The notes: a model not told the origin generated them from the sequence alone. Shown: positions 8,002 to 18,300, counted from the first letter of the stretch. The stretch is 64,000 nucleotides of DNA from JAGOLU01 sp964542665 (GCA_964542665.1 CAZIUF010000002.1:1-64000), one strand, 5' to 3'. Program-made: numbers and translations.

Positions 8002-10101
8002 TCACTTCTCTTGCATCTCTTTTACGATGTTCATCGGAACTTCCTCATAGTGCGATGGCTCCATGTAAGAGGTGCCACGACCCTGAGTCAGTGAGCGAAG
8101 CGTGGTGACGTATCCAGATAGTTCTGAGAGAGGAGCAACAGCTTTGATAATAGTTGTTTTGCCTTTTTTTTCAGTACTTGCGATGCTTCCTCGTTTAGAA
8201 GAAATATCACCGATAACTGTACCCATGAACTCATCAGGCACGTTGATTTCCATGCGCATGATTGGCTCAAGTAGAGAGATTCCCGCTGCTTTACATGCAT
8301 CGACAAATGCCATCGATCCGGCAATCTTAAAGGCGATATCAGATGAGTCTACCTCATGGTATGAACCATCGATGAGTGTAAACTCAACGTCAACCATAGG
8401 GAATCCAAGCAAAACACCCTTCTCAAGGGCTTCTTTTACACCTTTTTCAACTGATCCGATATATTCGTTAGGGATATGTCCTCCACGAACCACGTTGAGG
8501 AATTTAAATCCTTCACCGCGAGGGAGTGGCTTGACACTACAGATAACGTGACCATATTGACCTCGGCCACCGGTTTGCTTCACATATTTCATCTCGCCAC
8601 GAGCTTCTTTCTTGATGGCTTCTTTGTATGCTACTTGAGGTTTGCCAGTGTTTGCATCGAGTCCCATTTCACGCTTCATACGATCGACAAGGATTTCGAG
8701 ATGAAGTTCTCCCATACCTGACATGATGGTCTGACCTGTTTCATGATTGACTTTCACACGGAAGGTTGGGTCTTCTTCAGCAAGTCTTTGAAGACAAAAA
8801 CCGAGCTTCTCTTGATCGGCTTTGGTTTTTGGTTCGATTGCGAGAGAAATGACTGGTTCGGGGAAAGAGATCTGCTCAAGGAGGAGAGGGTAGTTCTCAT
8901 CAGCGAGCGTGTCACCAGTTCGAGAATCCTTTGGACCCACAAGAGCTACTATTTCACCAGCATACGCAGTGTCTATCTCTTCACGAGAGTTTGCATGCAT
9001 TAGCATGATACGTGAAACACGTTCTTTCAAACCACGATTGGTGTTGTATACATAACTGCCTGACTCAAGGGTCCCTGAATATATACGAGTATAGGTAAGT
9101 TTTCCGACATGTTGATCGAGCTGAATCTTGAATGCAAGAGCAGAGAAATGTTCATCAGGTGTAAGCATTCGCTCTTCGACCTTCTCTAAATCATTGACGT
9201 TGTGCCCAGTTACTTTAATCAAATCCTGTGGTGATGGGAGGAAGTCAACTACCGCATCCAAGACTGGCTGTACACCTTTATTTCGCAAAGATGTGCCACA
9301 GAAGGTTGGAACGATTTTGTAAGCGATTGTAGCTTTACGAAGGGCAGCACGAATCTCCTCATTGGTGATCTCAGTTCCTGCAAGATACTTCTCCATGAGG
9401 ACGTCGTCTGTTTCAGCAACTTTTTCAACTAGCTTTGCTCGATATTCTGCAACTTTTGCCTTTAGATTCTCAGGTATATCACTTGTGACTGTATAGTCAG
9501 TGCCATCTGGGCTCTTGTCATAGATGATAGCCTGCATGTCGATGAGATGAATGAGTCCAACAAAGTCGCTCTCTTTACCTATAGGATAGGTTATTGCTAC
9601 TGGATTGCCTCCGAGACGATCAGCGATCTCGCCCAATGTACCCTCGAAATCAGCTCCCAACTTGTCCATTTTATTGATGAAAACAAGACGTGGCACCTTG
9701 TACTTGTCTGCTTGGCGCCATACAGTTTCTGATTGTGACTGGACACCTTCTTCGGCATCAAAAACGACAATGCCTCCGTCCAATACACGGAGTGAGCGCT
9801 CAACTTCGGCAGTGAAGTCAACGTGGCCAGGAGTATCAATCAAGTTGAATCGATATCCCTTCCAGAAAGTAGTGGTTGCAGCAGAAACGATCGTGATTCC
9901 ACGCTCTTTTTCCTGCTCCATCCAATCAAGCTGAGTATTTCCTTCGTCAATATCTCCGATTTTGTAGGTACGGCCAGTATAAAAAAGTATACGCTCAGAT
10001 GTTGTTGTCTTTCCCGAATCGATGTGTGCTATCACGCCAAAGTTTCTGATTTTATCGATTGAGACATTACGATTTTGAGTCTTGATTGGTTGTGCTGCCA
10101 T
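8002..10101 (-). CDS. fusA: Translation elongation factor G
   Basis: GTPase that drives ribosomal translocation in the cytoplasm. The G1 loop is AHIDSGKTTT (Ser where Ala is commoner), followed by ERGITI (G2), DTPGHVDF (G3) and NKMDKLG (G4). The full set of EF-G domains II-V follows, including the GRGQYGHV block of domain IV and the C-terminal LRSLTQGRGTSYM. I place the start at the ATG at 10101 (MAAQPIKT, 699 residues) rather than the ORF start 30 bases upstream, since the extra residues are encoded by a heptanucleotide repeat and have no counterpart in EF-G. It follows rpsG after 116 bases, but tuf does not follow; a Nudix gene does. Confidence 0.98.
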   Translation of the reverse strand: MAAQPIKTQNRNVSIDKIRNFGVIAHIDSGKTTTSERILFYTGRTYKIGDIDEGNTQLDWMEQEKERGITIVSAATTTFWKGYRFNLIDTPGHVDFTAEVERSLRVLDGGIVVFDAEEGVQSQSETVWRQADKYKVPRLVFINKMDKLGADFEGTLGEIADRLGGNPVAITYPIGKESDFVGLIHLIDMQAIIYDKSPDGTDYTVTSDIPENLKAKVAEYRAKLVEKVAETDDVLMEKYLAGTEITNEEIRAALRKATIAYKIVPTFCGTSLRNKGVQPVLDAVVDFLPSPQDLIKVTGHNVNDLEKVEERMLTPDEHFSALAFKIQLDQHVGKLTYTRIYSGTLESGSYVYNTNRGLKERVSRIMLMHANSREEIDTAYAGEIVALVGPKDSRTGDTLADENYPLLLEQISFPEPVISLAIEPKTKADQEKLGFCLQRLAEEDPTFRVKVNHETGQTIMSGMGELHLEILVDRMKREMGLDANTGKPQVAYKEAIKKEARGEMKYVKQTGGRGQYGHVICSVKPLPRGEGFKFLNVVRGGHIPNEYIGSVEKGVKEALEKGVLLGFPMVDVEFTLIDGSYHEVDSSDIAFKIAGSMAFVDACKAAGISLLEPIMRMEINVPDEFMGTVIGDISSKRGSIASTEKKGKTTIIKAVAPLSELSGYVTTLRSLTQGRGTSYMEPSHYEEVPMNIVKEMQEK

Positions 10102-10108
10102 AGTGTTT

Positions 10109-10136
10109 AAATTCCAATTAACAAATTCCAAATACC
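10109..10136. repeat. Four heptanucleotide tandem units upstream of fusA
   Basis: On the plus strand the sequence divides exactly into four 7-base units: AAATTCC, AATTAAC, AAATTCC, AAATACC. It begins eight bases before the fusA start codon. Similar heptad arrays occur before rpoC and inside a GT2 gene at 47912. Confidence 0.7.
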
Positions 10137-10175
10137 GAGGTTATGGTCAAGGGTAAATGATACAGTATAAGTACC

Positions 10176-10206
10176 AGTGATTCACTTCAACTTAGTAGGA
10201 ATCACT
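10176..10206 (-). promoter_or_regulatory. Inverted repeat between rpsG and fusA
   Basis: AGTGATTC (10176-10183) and GAATCACT (10199-10206) form a perfect 8-bp stem with a 15-base loop, starting 12 bases after the rpsG stop. No T-run follows on the minus strand, so it is more likely an mRNA processing, stabilising or regulatory hairpin than a classical terminator. Confidence 0.45.
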
Positions 10207-10217
10207 CAAATATTTGA

Positions 10218-10691
10218 TTACCACTTGAGGTGAGCAAATGCTTTGTTTTGCTCAGCCTGTTTCTCAATATTTTGCTTTTTGGTCATTGCGTATCCTGTAC
10301 CAGCATAGGCCTCTTTTATCTCTGTAAAAAGTTTGTCGGCAAATGATTTGAACTCTTTGTTTGAGCGAGTGCGTGCGCCGTCGACTATCCAGTTAAGTGC
10401 GAGAAAGAGTCGGCGTACCTTTCTAACTTCAGTTGGCACCATGTAGGATGCTCCTCCAAGACGTCGAGGTCTGACTTCCATGGTGGGGGATACATTTCCA
10501 ATTGCCTTCTGGAGTGCTTTAAGAGGATCTGGGTCAACTTCTTTGAGACGTTCGATCACTTCGTAGACGATGCCTTCGGCAACGTCTTTTTTCCCATCAT
10601 ACATGATGTAGTTGATGAGTTTTGAAACTTCTAAACTATCGTGGATTGGATCAGCCGAAGGGTTTCGGCGTTTATAACTATGACGTGGCAT
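10218..10691 (-). CDS. rpsG: 30S ribosomal protein S7
   Basis: Small-subunit primary binding protein for the 3' major domain of 16S rRNA. The N-terminus MPRHSYKRRN and the conserved LINYIMYDGKK, EVRPRRLGGASYMVP and LALNWIVDGARTR segments identify S7. The length is 157 residues when started at the ATG at 10691; the ORF extends 11 codons further upstream, but the family starts with M-P-R/M-S-R. It is separated from rpsL by a DUF4870 gene, which breaks the nearly universal rpsL-rpsG adjacency. Confidence 0.97.
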   Translation of the reverse strand: MPRHSYKRRNPSADPIHDSLEVSKLINYIMYDGKKDVAEGIVYEVIERLKEVDPDPLKALQKAIGNVSPTMEVRPRRLGGASYMVPTEVRKVRRLFLALNWIVDGARTRSNKEFKSFADKLFTEIKEAYAGTGYAMTKKQNIEKQAEQNKAFAHLKW

Positions 10692-10787
10692 ACATGTAAC
10701 TAACGAGCTTGTAAGCGTCCACACACACTATTGCAGATAAAAAATAAAATTCGTCGCCTACAAACTACTCTCTGCAAGAGGGCCGTT

Positions 10788-11144
10788 TCACTTCAAAAAC
10801 TGTATCGCAAACGGATAACGATAGAGTTCATTGCTACGGACTTTGCTTGCTGCGATGATTGGAACGATACACTGTATCACGAGCAAGATGAGGACTAAGG
10901 GAATACCAATAAGTATGAAACAGAGCGGAACAGCAACTGCAAAAGCGATAATCAGCGTAATCTGAAAGTTTAAAATGTCTTTGCCATGGGTGTTGATCAA
11001 AGGATATTGATCTTTTTTAGTCACCCACATGATGAGTGGAATCAGAAACGATGGTACTCCAACAAAACAAGCCAATTGAGATATGTGCATCCATACAATG
11101 TATGTATGTTCATCAAATGTTTTTGGAGTTGTTGTTTCTGTCAT
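10788..11144 (-). CDS. DUF4870-type small membrane protein
   Basis: A 118-residue membrane protein that looks like the DUF4870/Tic20-like family. Three hydrophobic segments (about 17-45, 59-78 and 81-98) surround the loop WVTKKDQYPLINTHGKDILN, where the charged residues and N-F-Q motif are typical of the family. Function is unknown; relatives are annotated as Tic20-like import components, but nothing here supports transport. It lies nine bases after the rpsL stop and about 96 bases before rpsG, within the str operon and on the same strand, so it should be cotranscribed with ribosomal protein genes. Confidence 0.8.
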   Translation of the reverse strand: MTETTTPKTFDEHTYIVWMHISQLACFVGVPSFLIPLIMWVTKKDQYPLINTHGKDILNFQITLIIAFAVAVPLCFILIGIPLVLILLVIQCIVPIIAASKVRSNELYRYPFAIQFLK

Positions 11145-11152
11145 AGGTTATG

Positions 11153-11599
11153 TTAGGCTTTTGGCTTTTTTGTACCGTATTTACTTCTACTTTGACGTCG
11201 TGGATCTTTTGATGATGGGGTACCTTGTGTGGTAACTCCTTGGGTATCAAACTTTCCTCGCACAATGTGATATTTGACCCCTGGAAGGTCTTTGACACGT
11301 CCACCACGAACCAATACGATCGAGTGCTCGGCTAGATTGTGACCAATACCTGGGATATAGGCGGTCACCTCTTGTTTGTTTGAAAGTCGCACACGAGCAA
11401 CCTTGCGGAGTGCTGAGTTTGGCTTTTTTGGGGTCATGGTACGAACAACGGTACACACTCCACGCTTAAATGGACTCAGAGTGGGCACATATTTGCGCTT
11501 TACACCATTGAAAACCATCTGCAAAGCAATAGATCGTGACTTTTTGACACGTTGTGTACGCTTCGTTTTTTTCTTAATTAGCTGGTTGATTGTTGGCAT
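11153..11599 (-). CDS. rpsL: 30S ribosomal protein S12 with two insertions
   Basis: Decoding-centre ribosomal protein. MPTINQLIKK at the start, PKKPNSALRKVARVRL (from residue 57), GHNLAEHS and GGRVKDLPGVKYH are the S12 hallmarks. At 148 residues it is about 24 longer than E. coli S12. One insertion is near residues 28-42 between SIALQ and FKRGVC; a second is near residues 121-132 before RRQSRSKYG. The conserved lysines linked to streptomycin response are retained in PKKP (58-59) and GRVKDLP. Its first 26 bases overlap the 3' end of rpoC in another frame, so the two are tightly coupled. Confidence 0.96.
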   Translation of the reverse strand: MPTINQLIKKKTKRTQRVKKSRSIALQMVFNGVKRKYVPTLSPFKRGVCTVVRTMTPKKPNSALRKVARVRLSNKQEVTAYIPGIGHNLAEHSIVLVRGGRVKDLPGVKYHIVRGKFDTQGVTTQGTPSSKDPRRQSRSKYGTKKPKA

Positions 11600-14500
11600 A
11601 TGCTGTTTGGAATTTCTGATTGTATTCAGTGATAAGGTCTTGATTTACTGGAATCAAGCGTCCGATTATAACATTTTCTTTGAGACCCAGCAAGTAGTCA
11701 GTCTGTCCTTGGATAGCGGCACGGCTCAAAACAGTGGTGGTCTGTTCGAATGATGCTGCTGAGAGCCAGCTTTCGGTAAAGATAGCTGCTCTGGTGATGC
11801 CGAGGATGATGACCTTGCCTGTCGCAGGTCGAGCACCGTGTGCCAAGACCTTACGATTCTCGATGTCATATCGGAGTCGTGATACGGTTTCGCCTTTGAC
11901 GAGTGCGGTATCACCCTCTTCTTCGATGATAATCTTGTCAGACATCTTGCGAACGATGATCTCAAAATGTTTATCATGGATAGCGATACCTTGTGACTCG
12001 TACACCTTTTGGATCTCGTCCACGAGATATTGCTGTGCAGCAGCAAGTCCACGTATGGCGAGAACATCAGCTAGATCGAGATATCCTTCAGAAAGTGATT
12101 GACCTGCGGTGATCAAGTCACCATCTTTGACCTTGAGTTTTTGAGACATTGGCACACTGTACTCTTCTTCTTCGCCCTCTGTTGAGGTGATCTTGATAGA
12201 GTACGTTTCCTTTGCTGTGTCCTCAATGACTGTTGCGCGCCCACTAATACTCACGATAGGGGAGATGATCTTTGGAGTTCGTGTCTCAAACAGCTCCTCA
12301 ACACGGGGAAGTCCTTGGGTAACGTCTGAAATGACGATACCTCCGAAATGACGCACACGCATCGTCAACTGAGTGCCTGGCTCTCCGATTGACTGGGCAG
12401 CAACAACGCCTGCAGGTAAACCAATCTCAGCAAGTTGATTGTTTGATAGATCAACTCCGTATGACAGTCTACAAAGACCTTGCTTAGAGGTGCTAAAGAG
12501 TGGTGAGTATACATCAACGCTGTGCACTCCTGCCTTAACAATCTCAGCGACTTTTTCTTCAGTAATGAGTTCGTTTTTGGCCACAATAACTGTGTCATTT
12601 GACTTCACATCATTGGCAGCAAAACGTCCGTAAATACGCAAAGCAAACTTGTCACCACGATCTCCCTTGGTTGAGATGGTGAGGAATTGGGTCATCTCAC
12701 TTGCCTCTTCACGGATGATCATGTCATGGGCTACATCATGCAGACGACGAGTTAGGTATCCTGCATCGGCGGTCTTGAGCGCTGAGTCAGTAAGACCTTT
12801 GCGTGCTCCACGTGCAGAAATCACGTATTCGAAGATGCCAAGTCCATCACGATAGTTTGATTTGGTTGGAACATCGATGACTTTAATAGCTGATAGCTGC
12901 TTGAGTTGCTCACGAGAGGCACGTGCTCCACCTGACTTGATAATCATTTTGACTGGGTTTTCCTCATCGATCGCATTCCAAGTCATATCGGCAAGATGCT
13001 CAGTCGTTTCCATCCAAAGCTTATTTGAATAGCGACGTTTCTCATCAAGCGTTAACAAACCTTCTTGGAAGTTGGTATCGATGATCTTTACTTGTTTTTG
13101 TGCTTCATTGAGGACGTCTTCTTTGCCTTCAGCAACGATACAGTCAAATATGGATACTGAGAGACCTCCTGATATGGTAGAAGCCCAGAAGCCAATAGAC
13201 TTAATATTGTCAATCAGCTCGCCAACTCGATCATGATCATTAAATAGTCTTACGGCTTTTGTGATCAGTGACTTGATGTCAGCAGCTTTTACTTCTTGAT
13301 TGATAAATCTCAGTTCAGCAGGAAGCAGCTCATTGAACATAATACGTCCAACGGTCGTCTTGAGAGTCACGCCATCAACACGGGCATGGATAGGCTCACG
13401 GAGCTCTAGCTTGCCGAGGTTGTATAGACTGACTGCGGTATCTGTCGATTCACACAAAGGTAGATTCTCATCTTTTTTATTGATGTAGATCTGATCCATC
13501 GAAGTCATGTAGTAAACACCGATAGCCATTTCTTTGTTGGGTATGACGATTGGTGATCCGTCAGCAGGCTTCAACAGGTTGTGTTTCGCAAGCATCTTGG
13601 ACTTAACTTCTTCGATTGATTCTTTTGAAAGCGGGACGAATACACCCATGGCGTCTCCATCGAAGTCTGCGTTGAATCCTGCACATACTGTTGGATGAAG
13701 CCGGATAGCTGTGTCGTCGATGAGCACAGGGTAGAAAGCCAACATAGAGAGCTTGTGCAGTGTTGGAGCACGGTTCATCAGAACTGGGTGTCCCTTGACT
13801 ACTTGCTCAAGGATGTCATATACAACAGGCTGCTTCTCATCAAGGAAGTTTTTGGCAGCCTTGATATTTGGCGCAAGTCCTCTGATCATGATTTCGTGGA
13901 GCAAGAATGGCTTGAATATCTCAAGCGCCATATCTTTTGGTAATCCACATTGATCAATCTTGAGGTTTGGACCTACGGTGATGGTTGAACGTGCAGAATA
14001 ATCAACACGCTTACCCAATAGGTTTTGTCGGAATCGTCCTTGTTTACCACGGAGCACATCTGAGAGCGATTTAAGAGCCTTGGCTTGAGATGAGCCAACA
14101 ACTCGAGATTTACCTCGTGACTTTTGCAGGTCGATCAGCGAGTCGACAGCTTCTTGCAACATACGCTTTTCGTTACGCAAAATGATTTCGGGAGCTCCGA
14201 GATCAAGAAGTTGCTTCAGACGATTGTTGCGGTTGATTACTCGACGATATAAATCATTGAGATCTGAAGTAGCAAACTTACCACCTGAAAGTTGAACAAC
14301 TGGTCGAAGATCTGGTGGGATGACGGGGAGCAGAGTAAACATCATGCAACTTGGCTTGATCTTACTTTTGACGAAAGACTCAATGACACGAGACTTTTTC
14401 AAAAGTTTGGTGCGTCTTTCACCTTTTGCTTCAGAAAGAAGTTTTTGGACTTCAGTAAGCGCCTCATTGAGATCAAATTGCTCGAGCATCTGATATAAAA

Positions 14501-15311
14501 CTTCAGCACCCATGCCTACCTCGGCAAATCCATCGAGTTCTTTTTCACGGAGGAATAGGAAATCTTCTTCTTCGAGCACGCTGTGGATGGTTGCTTCTTT
14601 GACAAGTTTGATTACTCGATCAAAAGTAGCGCTCACTTGGGCTTTGCGCTCCACAAACGCATCTGAAAGACGCTTTTGTGATTCACGCTCGCGGAGATCT
14701 ATTTCAGACAGTGTGATATCACGCTGTTCTGCTTTGGTGATCTTTTTGGAAGTGTCAGTTTTTTGCTTATCGAAATCTTTTGCAAGCGATGCTCTCTTAA
14801 CTTCAAACTGCGCCTCAATCTGGGTGATTTCTACACCTTTAAGTTTCTCGAGTGCTTCCTGAGAGGCTTTTTGATTCTCCTTGTGAATACCAGTGACTAA
14901 ATATGCAGCGTAATAAATGATGCGCTCAAGCATCTGAACTGGAATGTCAAGAAGTGCAGCGAGTGGAGAATTTGCGCCTTTAAAATACCATACGTGGGCA
15001 ATAGGTGTCGAAAGCTTGATATGCCCCATGCGTTCACGGCGGACAACTGCAGTTGTAACCTCGACGCCACATCGATCACAGATGATACCCTTGTATCTAA
15101 TTCTCTTGTATTTACCACAATAACATTCGTAATCCTTGGTAGGACCAAAGATACGTTCATCAAACAAACCATCCTTTTCAGGTCGGAAAGTACGATAGTT
15201 GATCGTTTCTGGTTTGGTTACTTCTCCTTTTGACCACTTCTCGATATCGGCAGGAGAAGCAAGTCGGATCCGCAATCCAGCAAAGTTGATGTTGGGTTTT
15301 TGGTCATCCAT
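11574..15311 (-). CDS. rpoC: DNA-directed RNA polymerase beta-prime subunit
   Basis: Catalytic large subunit, 1245 residues. The first zinc site is complete: C63, C65, C78 and C81. The active-site NADFDGD that chelates the catalytic magnesium is at 547-553. The bridge-helix and trigger-loop region is recognisable (GARKGLTDSALKTADAGYLT, then SIGEPGTQLTMRVRHFGG). The second zinc site is degraded: the block ending CRLSYG keeps only Cys947, with Ser950 where the last cysteine should be, and no cysteine at the two earlier positions. A charged coiled-coil insertion covers about residues 150-230. It follows rpoB after 33 bases, where a heptanucleotide repeat abuts the ATG. Confidence 0.98.
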   Translation of the reverse strand: MDDQKPNINFAGLRIRLASPADIEKWSKGEVTKPETINYRTFRPEKDGLFDERIFGPTKDYECYCGKYKRIRYKGIICDRCGVEVTTAVVRRERMGHIKLSTPIAHVWYFKGANSPLAALLDIPVQMLERIIYYAAYLVTGIHKENQKASQEALEKLKGVEITQIEAQFEVKRASLAKDFDKQKTDTSKKITKAEQRDITLSEIDLRERESQKRLSDAFVERKAQVSATFDRVIKLVKEATIHSVLEEEDFLFLREKELDGFAEVGMGAEVLYQMLEQFDLNEALTEVQKLLSEAKGERRTKLLKKSRVIESFVKSKIKPSCMMFTLLPVIPPDLRPVVQLSGGKFATSDLNDLYRRVINRNNRLKQLLDLGAPEIILRNEKRMLQEAVDSLIDLQKSRGKSRVVGSSQAKALKSLSDVLRGKQGRFRQNLLGKRVDYSARSTITVGPNLKIDQCGLPKDMALEIFKPFLLHEIMIRGLAPNIKAAKNFLDEKQPVVYDILEQVVKGHPVLMNRAPTLHKLSMLAFYPVLIDDTAIRLHPTVCAGFNADFDGDAMGVFVPLSKESIEEVKSKMLAKHNLLKPADGSPIVIPNKEMAIGVYYMTSMDQIYINKKDENLPLCESTDTAVSLYNLGKLELREPIHARVDGVTLKTTVGRIMFNELLPAELRFINQEVKAADIKSLITKAVRLFNDHDRVGELIDNIKSIGFWASTISGGLSVSIFDCIVAEGKEDVLNEAQKQVKIIDTNFQEGLLTLDEKRRYSNKLWMETTEHLADMTWNAIDEENPVKMIIKSGGARASREQLKQLSAIKVIDVPTKSNYRDGLGIFEYVISARGARKGLTDSALKTADAGYLTRRLHDVAHDMIIREEASEMTQFLTISTKGDRGDKFALRIYGRFAANDVKSNDTVIVAKNELITEEKVAEIVKAGVHSVDVYSPLFSTSKQGLCRLSYGVDLSNNQLAEIGLPAGVVAAQSIGEPGTQLTMRVRHFGGIVISDVTQGLPRVEELFETRTPKIISPIVSISGRATVIEDTAKETYSIKITSTEGEEEEYSVPMSQKLKVKDGDLITAGQSLSEGYLDLADVLAIRGLAAAQQYLVDEIQKVYESQGIAIHDKHFEIIVRKMSDKIIIEEEGDTALVKGETVSRLRYDIENRKVLAHGARPATGKVIILGITRAAIFTESWLSAASFEQTTTVLSRAAIQGQTDYLLGLKENVIIGRLIPVNQDLITEYNQKFQTAYANNQPAN

Positions 15312-15312
15312 A

Positions 15313-15332
15313 GGTATTGGGTATTGGTATAT
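15313..15332. repeat. Heptanucleotide repeat directly before rpoC
   Basis: GGTATTG is repeated exactly at 15313-15319 and 15320-15326, followed by a partial third unit. On the mRNA strand this places CAATACC repeats immediately before the rpoC ATG, where a Shine-Dalgarno sequence would normally be; none is visible. Confidence 0.6.
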
Positions 15333-15344
15333 AAATGAGAAAGA

Positions 15345-18300
15345 TTAGATTTGGTTTTCTGAACCGATATAGTCAACTGACAATCCAAGTGCATTAAGCT
15401 CTTTGACAAGTACGTTGAATGATTCAGGAACCGATGACTGTGGTATATCAATACCTTTGATGATGGACTCGAACGCCTTTTGTCGTCCACGGACATCATC
15501 AGATTTGATGGTCAGCATCTCTTGGAGAACGTGTGGTACACGATGTGCTTCAAGTGCCCAGACTTCCATTTCTCCAAATCTTTGTCCACCCATTTGACTC
15601 TTGCCACCGAGTGGCTGCTGAGTAACCAGTGAGTAGGGTCCAACAGATCGAGCATGGAACTTGTCTTCGACCATGTGGATAAGCTTGAGAATATATCCAA
15701 CACCGACCAATACTTGTCGGTCGAATGCTTGTCCAGTACGACCATCGATAAGTTTTTGCTTTCCATCAAGAGGAAGGCCAAGTTTCTTGAGCTCACCTCT
15801 AATGAATTCTTCTTTGATGCGTTCAAATACCGGAGCATCGATGCGCATGTTGGTCTTTTGAGCAATCTTTGCAAGAATTGCTTCAAAAATCTGACCCATG
15901 TTCATACGAGCAAGGATAGACGCTGGTGAGATGATGATGTCAACAGGTGTCCCGTCCTCGAGATATGGCATGTCGTACTCTGGCAATATCTTTGCGATAA
16001 CACCTTTGTTTCCATGTCGGCCGGCGAGTTTATCTCCAACCTGTACCTTACGTAGATTGGCTGTATAGACCAGTACACGCTTAAGTACTGAAGGCTCAAG
16101 TTCGTTTGGATCCTTTTGACCATCAATAGTATCGACGTTAACCACTACTCCTCGTTTACCGTATGGCACACGAAGACTGGTATCTTTTACGTCTTTGGCT
16201 TTCTCGCCGAAGATAGCTCGCAGAAGTCGCTCCTCAGCAGTAAGCTCTCGCTCACCTTTTGATGCAACCTTACCAACGAGGACATCGCCACCTTTGACTG
16301 AAGTTCCTTCTACGATGTATCCATCTTTATCAAGATTTGCAAGGAGTTCTTCACGGACATTGGGAATATCACGCGTGAGCTCTTCCGGTCCGAGCTTTGT
16401 GTCGACAACATCGGCGACAAACTCTTCCATAGTGATGGAAGTGAGAATGTCCTCTTTGAGTAGTCTTTGTGATATGACGAATCCGTCTTCATATCCGTAC
16501 CCATGGAGTGAGGTATATGCAATCGTCAAGTTCTGACCAAGTGCAAGTCGTCCATTGTCTGTGCCTGGTCCATCTATGACGAGATGGCCTTTTTTGATTT
16601 TTTGTTTTGGTTCGACTCGAGGCCGTTGGTCAAAACAGACATCTTTGTTTGTTCTGTTAAATCGCTCAAGATCATAGGTATATGTTTCTCCTGATTTTCC
16701 TTTGAGCACGACTTTCTTCGCATCAACATACTCAACTGTTGCATCCTCAGGTGCATGGACGGTACGTCCAAGTGCTGATGCTATTGGGCCTTCCATGCTG
16801 GTACCTACAAATGGGGCAGCTGGCTTGATGAGAGGAACTGCTTGACACTGCATGTGCGTACCCATGAGCGCGCGGGAAGCGTCATCATTCTGGATAAAGG
16901 GAATAAGTGCCGCAGATACTCCTATTGCTTCACGATGCGAAATATCGATGTACTGCACTTGTGAAACTGGTACTTCAGCTACCTCGCCCATATGTCGAGC
17001 TACAACAAAATCGTCTTTGATTGATCCATCATCGTTATAATTGACGTTTGCTGAGGTGATGTAGTACTGATCTTCATCATCAGCTTGGAAAAAGACTATT
17101 TCATCAGTAGGGAACATTTTCTTGCCTTTTGCAACGACCTTACGATATGGCGCTTCGAGGAATCCGTATTTGTTGACTTTTGCGTACATTGCGAGATAAG
17201 TCACGACACCGATGTTTGGTCCTTCAGGTGACCTGATTGGACAAATACGTCCATATTGTGATGCTGCGATATCGCGGATAGAGAAGCTTGCACGCTCTTT
17301 CTCAATACCTCCAGGGCCAGCAACAGTAATACGACGAAGATTATCAAGTTCGGCAAGAAGATTGGTCTGATCAATGATGTTAGAAAGTTGCGAAGTTCGG
17401 AAGAAGCTGTTGAGAGCTGTTGCAATGGGTTTGGTGTTGATCACTTGTGAAGGAGCAACCTGTGTTTCTGAAGCAACAAGACTCATACGCTCGCGAACTT
17501 CTTTTTCTGCTCTGACCATGCCGACACGTGCTCCATAGAGAGCAATGATTTCTCCAACAGTTCGAAGTCGTCTATTTCCGAGATGATCTATATTATCAAA
17601 CGTTGTTTCGTGTTTGGTGAGGAGCAGCAGTTTCTTGATTGCTGCGACCACATCTTCTTTTGATAATAGATGGTTCTCAGGATTGTTTTCAGCAGTTGTA
17701 CCAAGTCTACGATTCATTTTGTATCGTCCGACTTCACCCAACGAGTAACGTTTTTGATCAAAGAAAATCATGTTGAGCGTTTTGTACGCATTTTCTACGA
17801 CGAGCGGCTCACCTGGTTTTACCTTACGATAAAACTCCATGACAGCATCTTCTCGTGAATGTGTTCTATCTTTTTTGAGTGTAGGAATAAGATACTTTTC
17901 AACCAGTTCTTGGTCGATATCTTGGAACATATTTCGGATACCAGCGTTATCATCGCCATCAAATAGACGCAAGAATACAGTTGCCAACATCTTACGCTTG
18001 CGATTGATTTTTGCCTCGATTACTCCTTGCTTATTGATAGTAAAGTCAAGCCACGCGCCGATGTATGGACGGATTTCAGCGTTGTAGAGAGTCAAACCAG
18101 TGGCCTTATCTATCTCAGCGGTAAGATATGCACCTGGTGATCTAACGATCTGACTGATGACGGCTCTTTCAATACCGTTGATGATAAACGTACCTCGACT
18201 GGTCATGATCGGCAAGTTACAAAGATATACTTCTTGTGATTTGAGTTGGTCTTCTCGTTTGTTGTGAAGTTCGAGTTTAGCGTAGACTGGACGATCGTAG

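Noticed and set aside
8754..9003. Frames within fusA, rpoC and rpoB on either strand
   Set aside because: All are covered by highly conserved housekeeping proteins; none has a start signal or domain.
10109..10136. CRISPR-like or iteron array
   Set aside because: Units are only seven bases long and without spacers; no cas genes or replication initiator are nearby.
10176..10206. Rho-independent terminator after rpsG
   Set aside because: The stem is good, but no T-run follows on the transcribed strand and fusA lies close downstream on the same strand.
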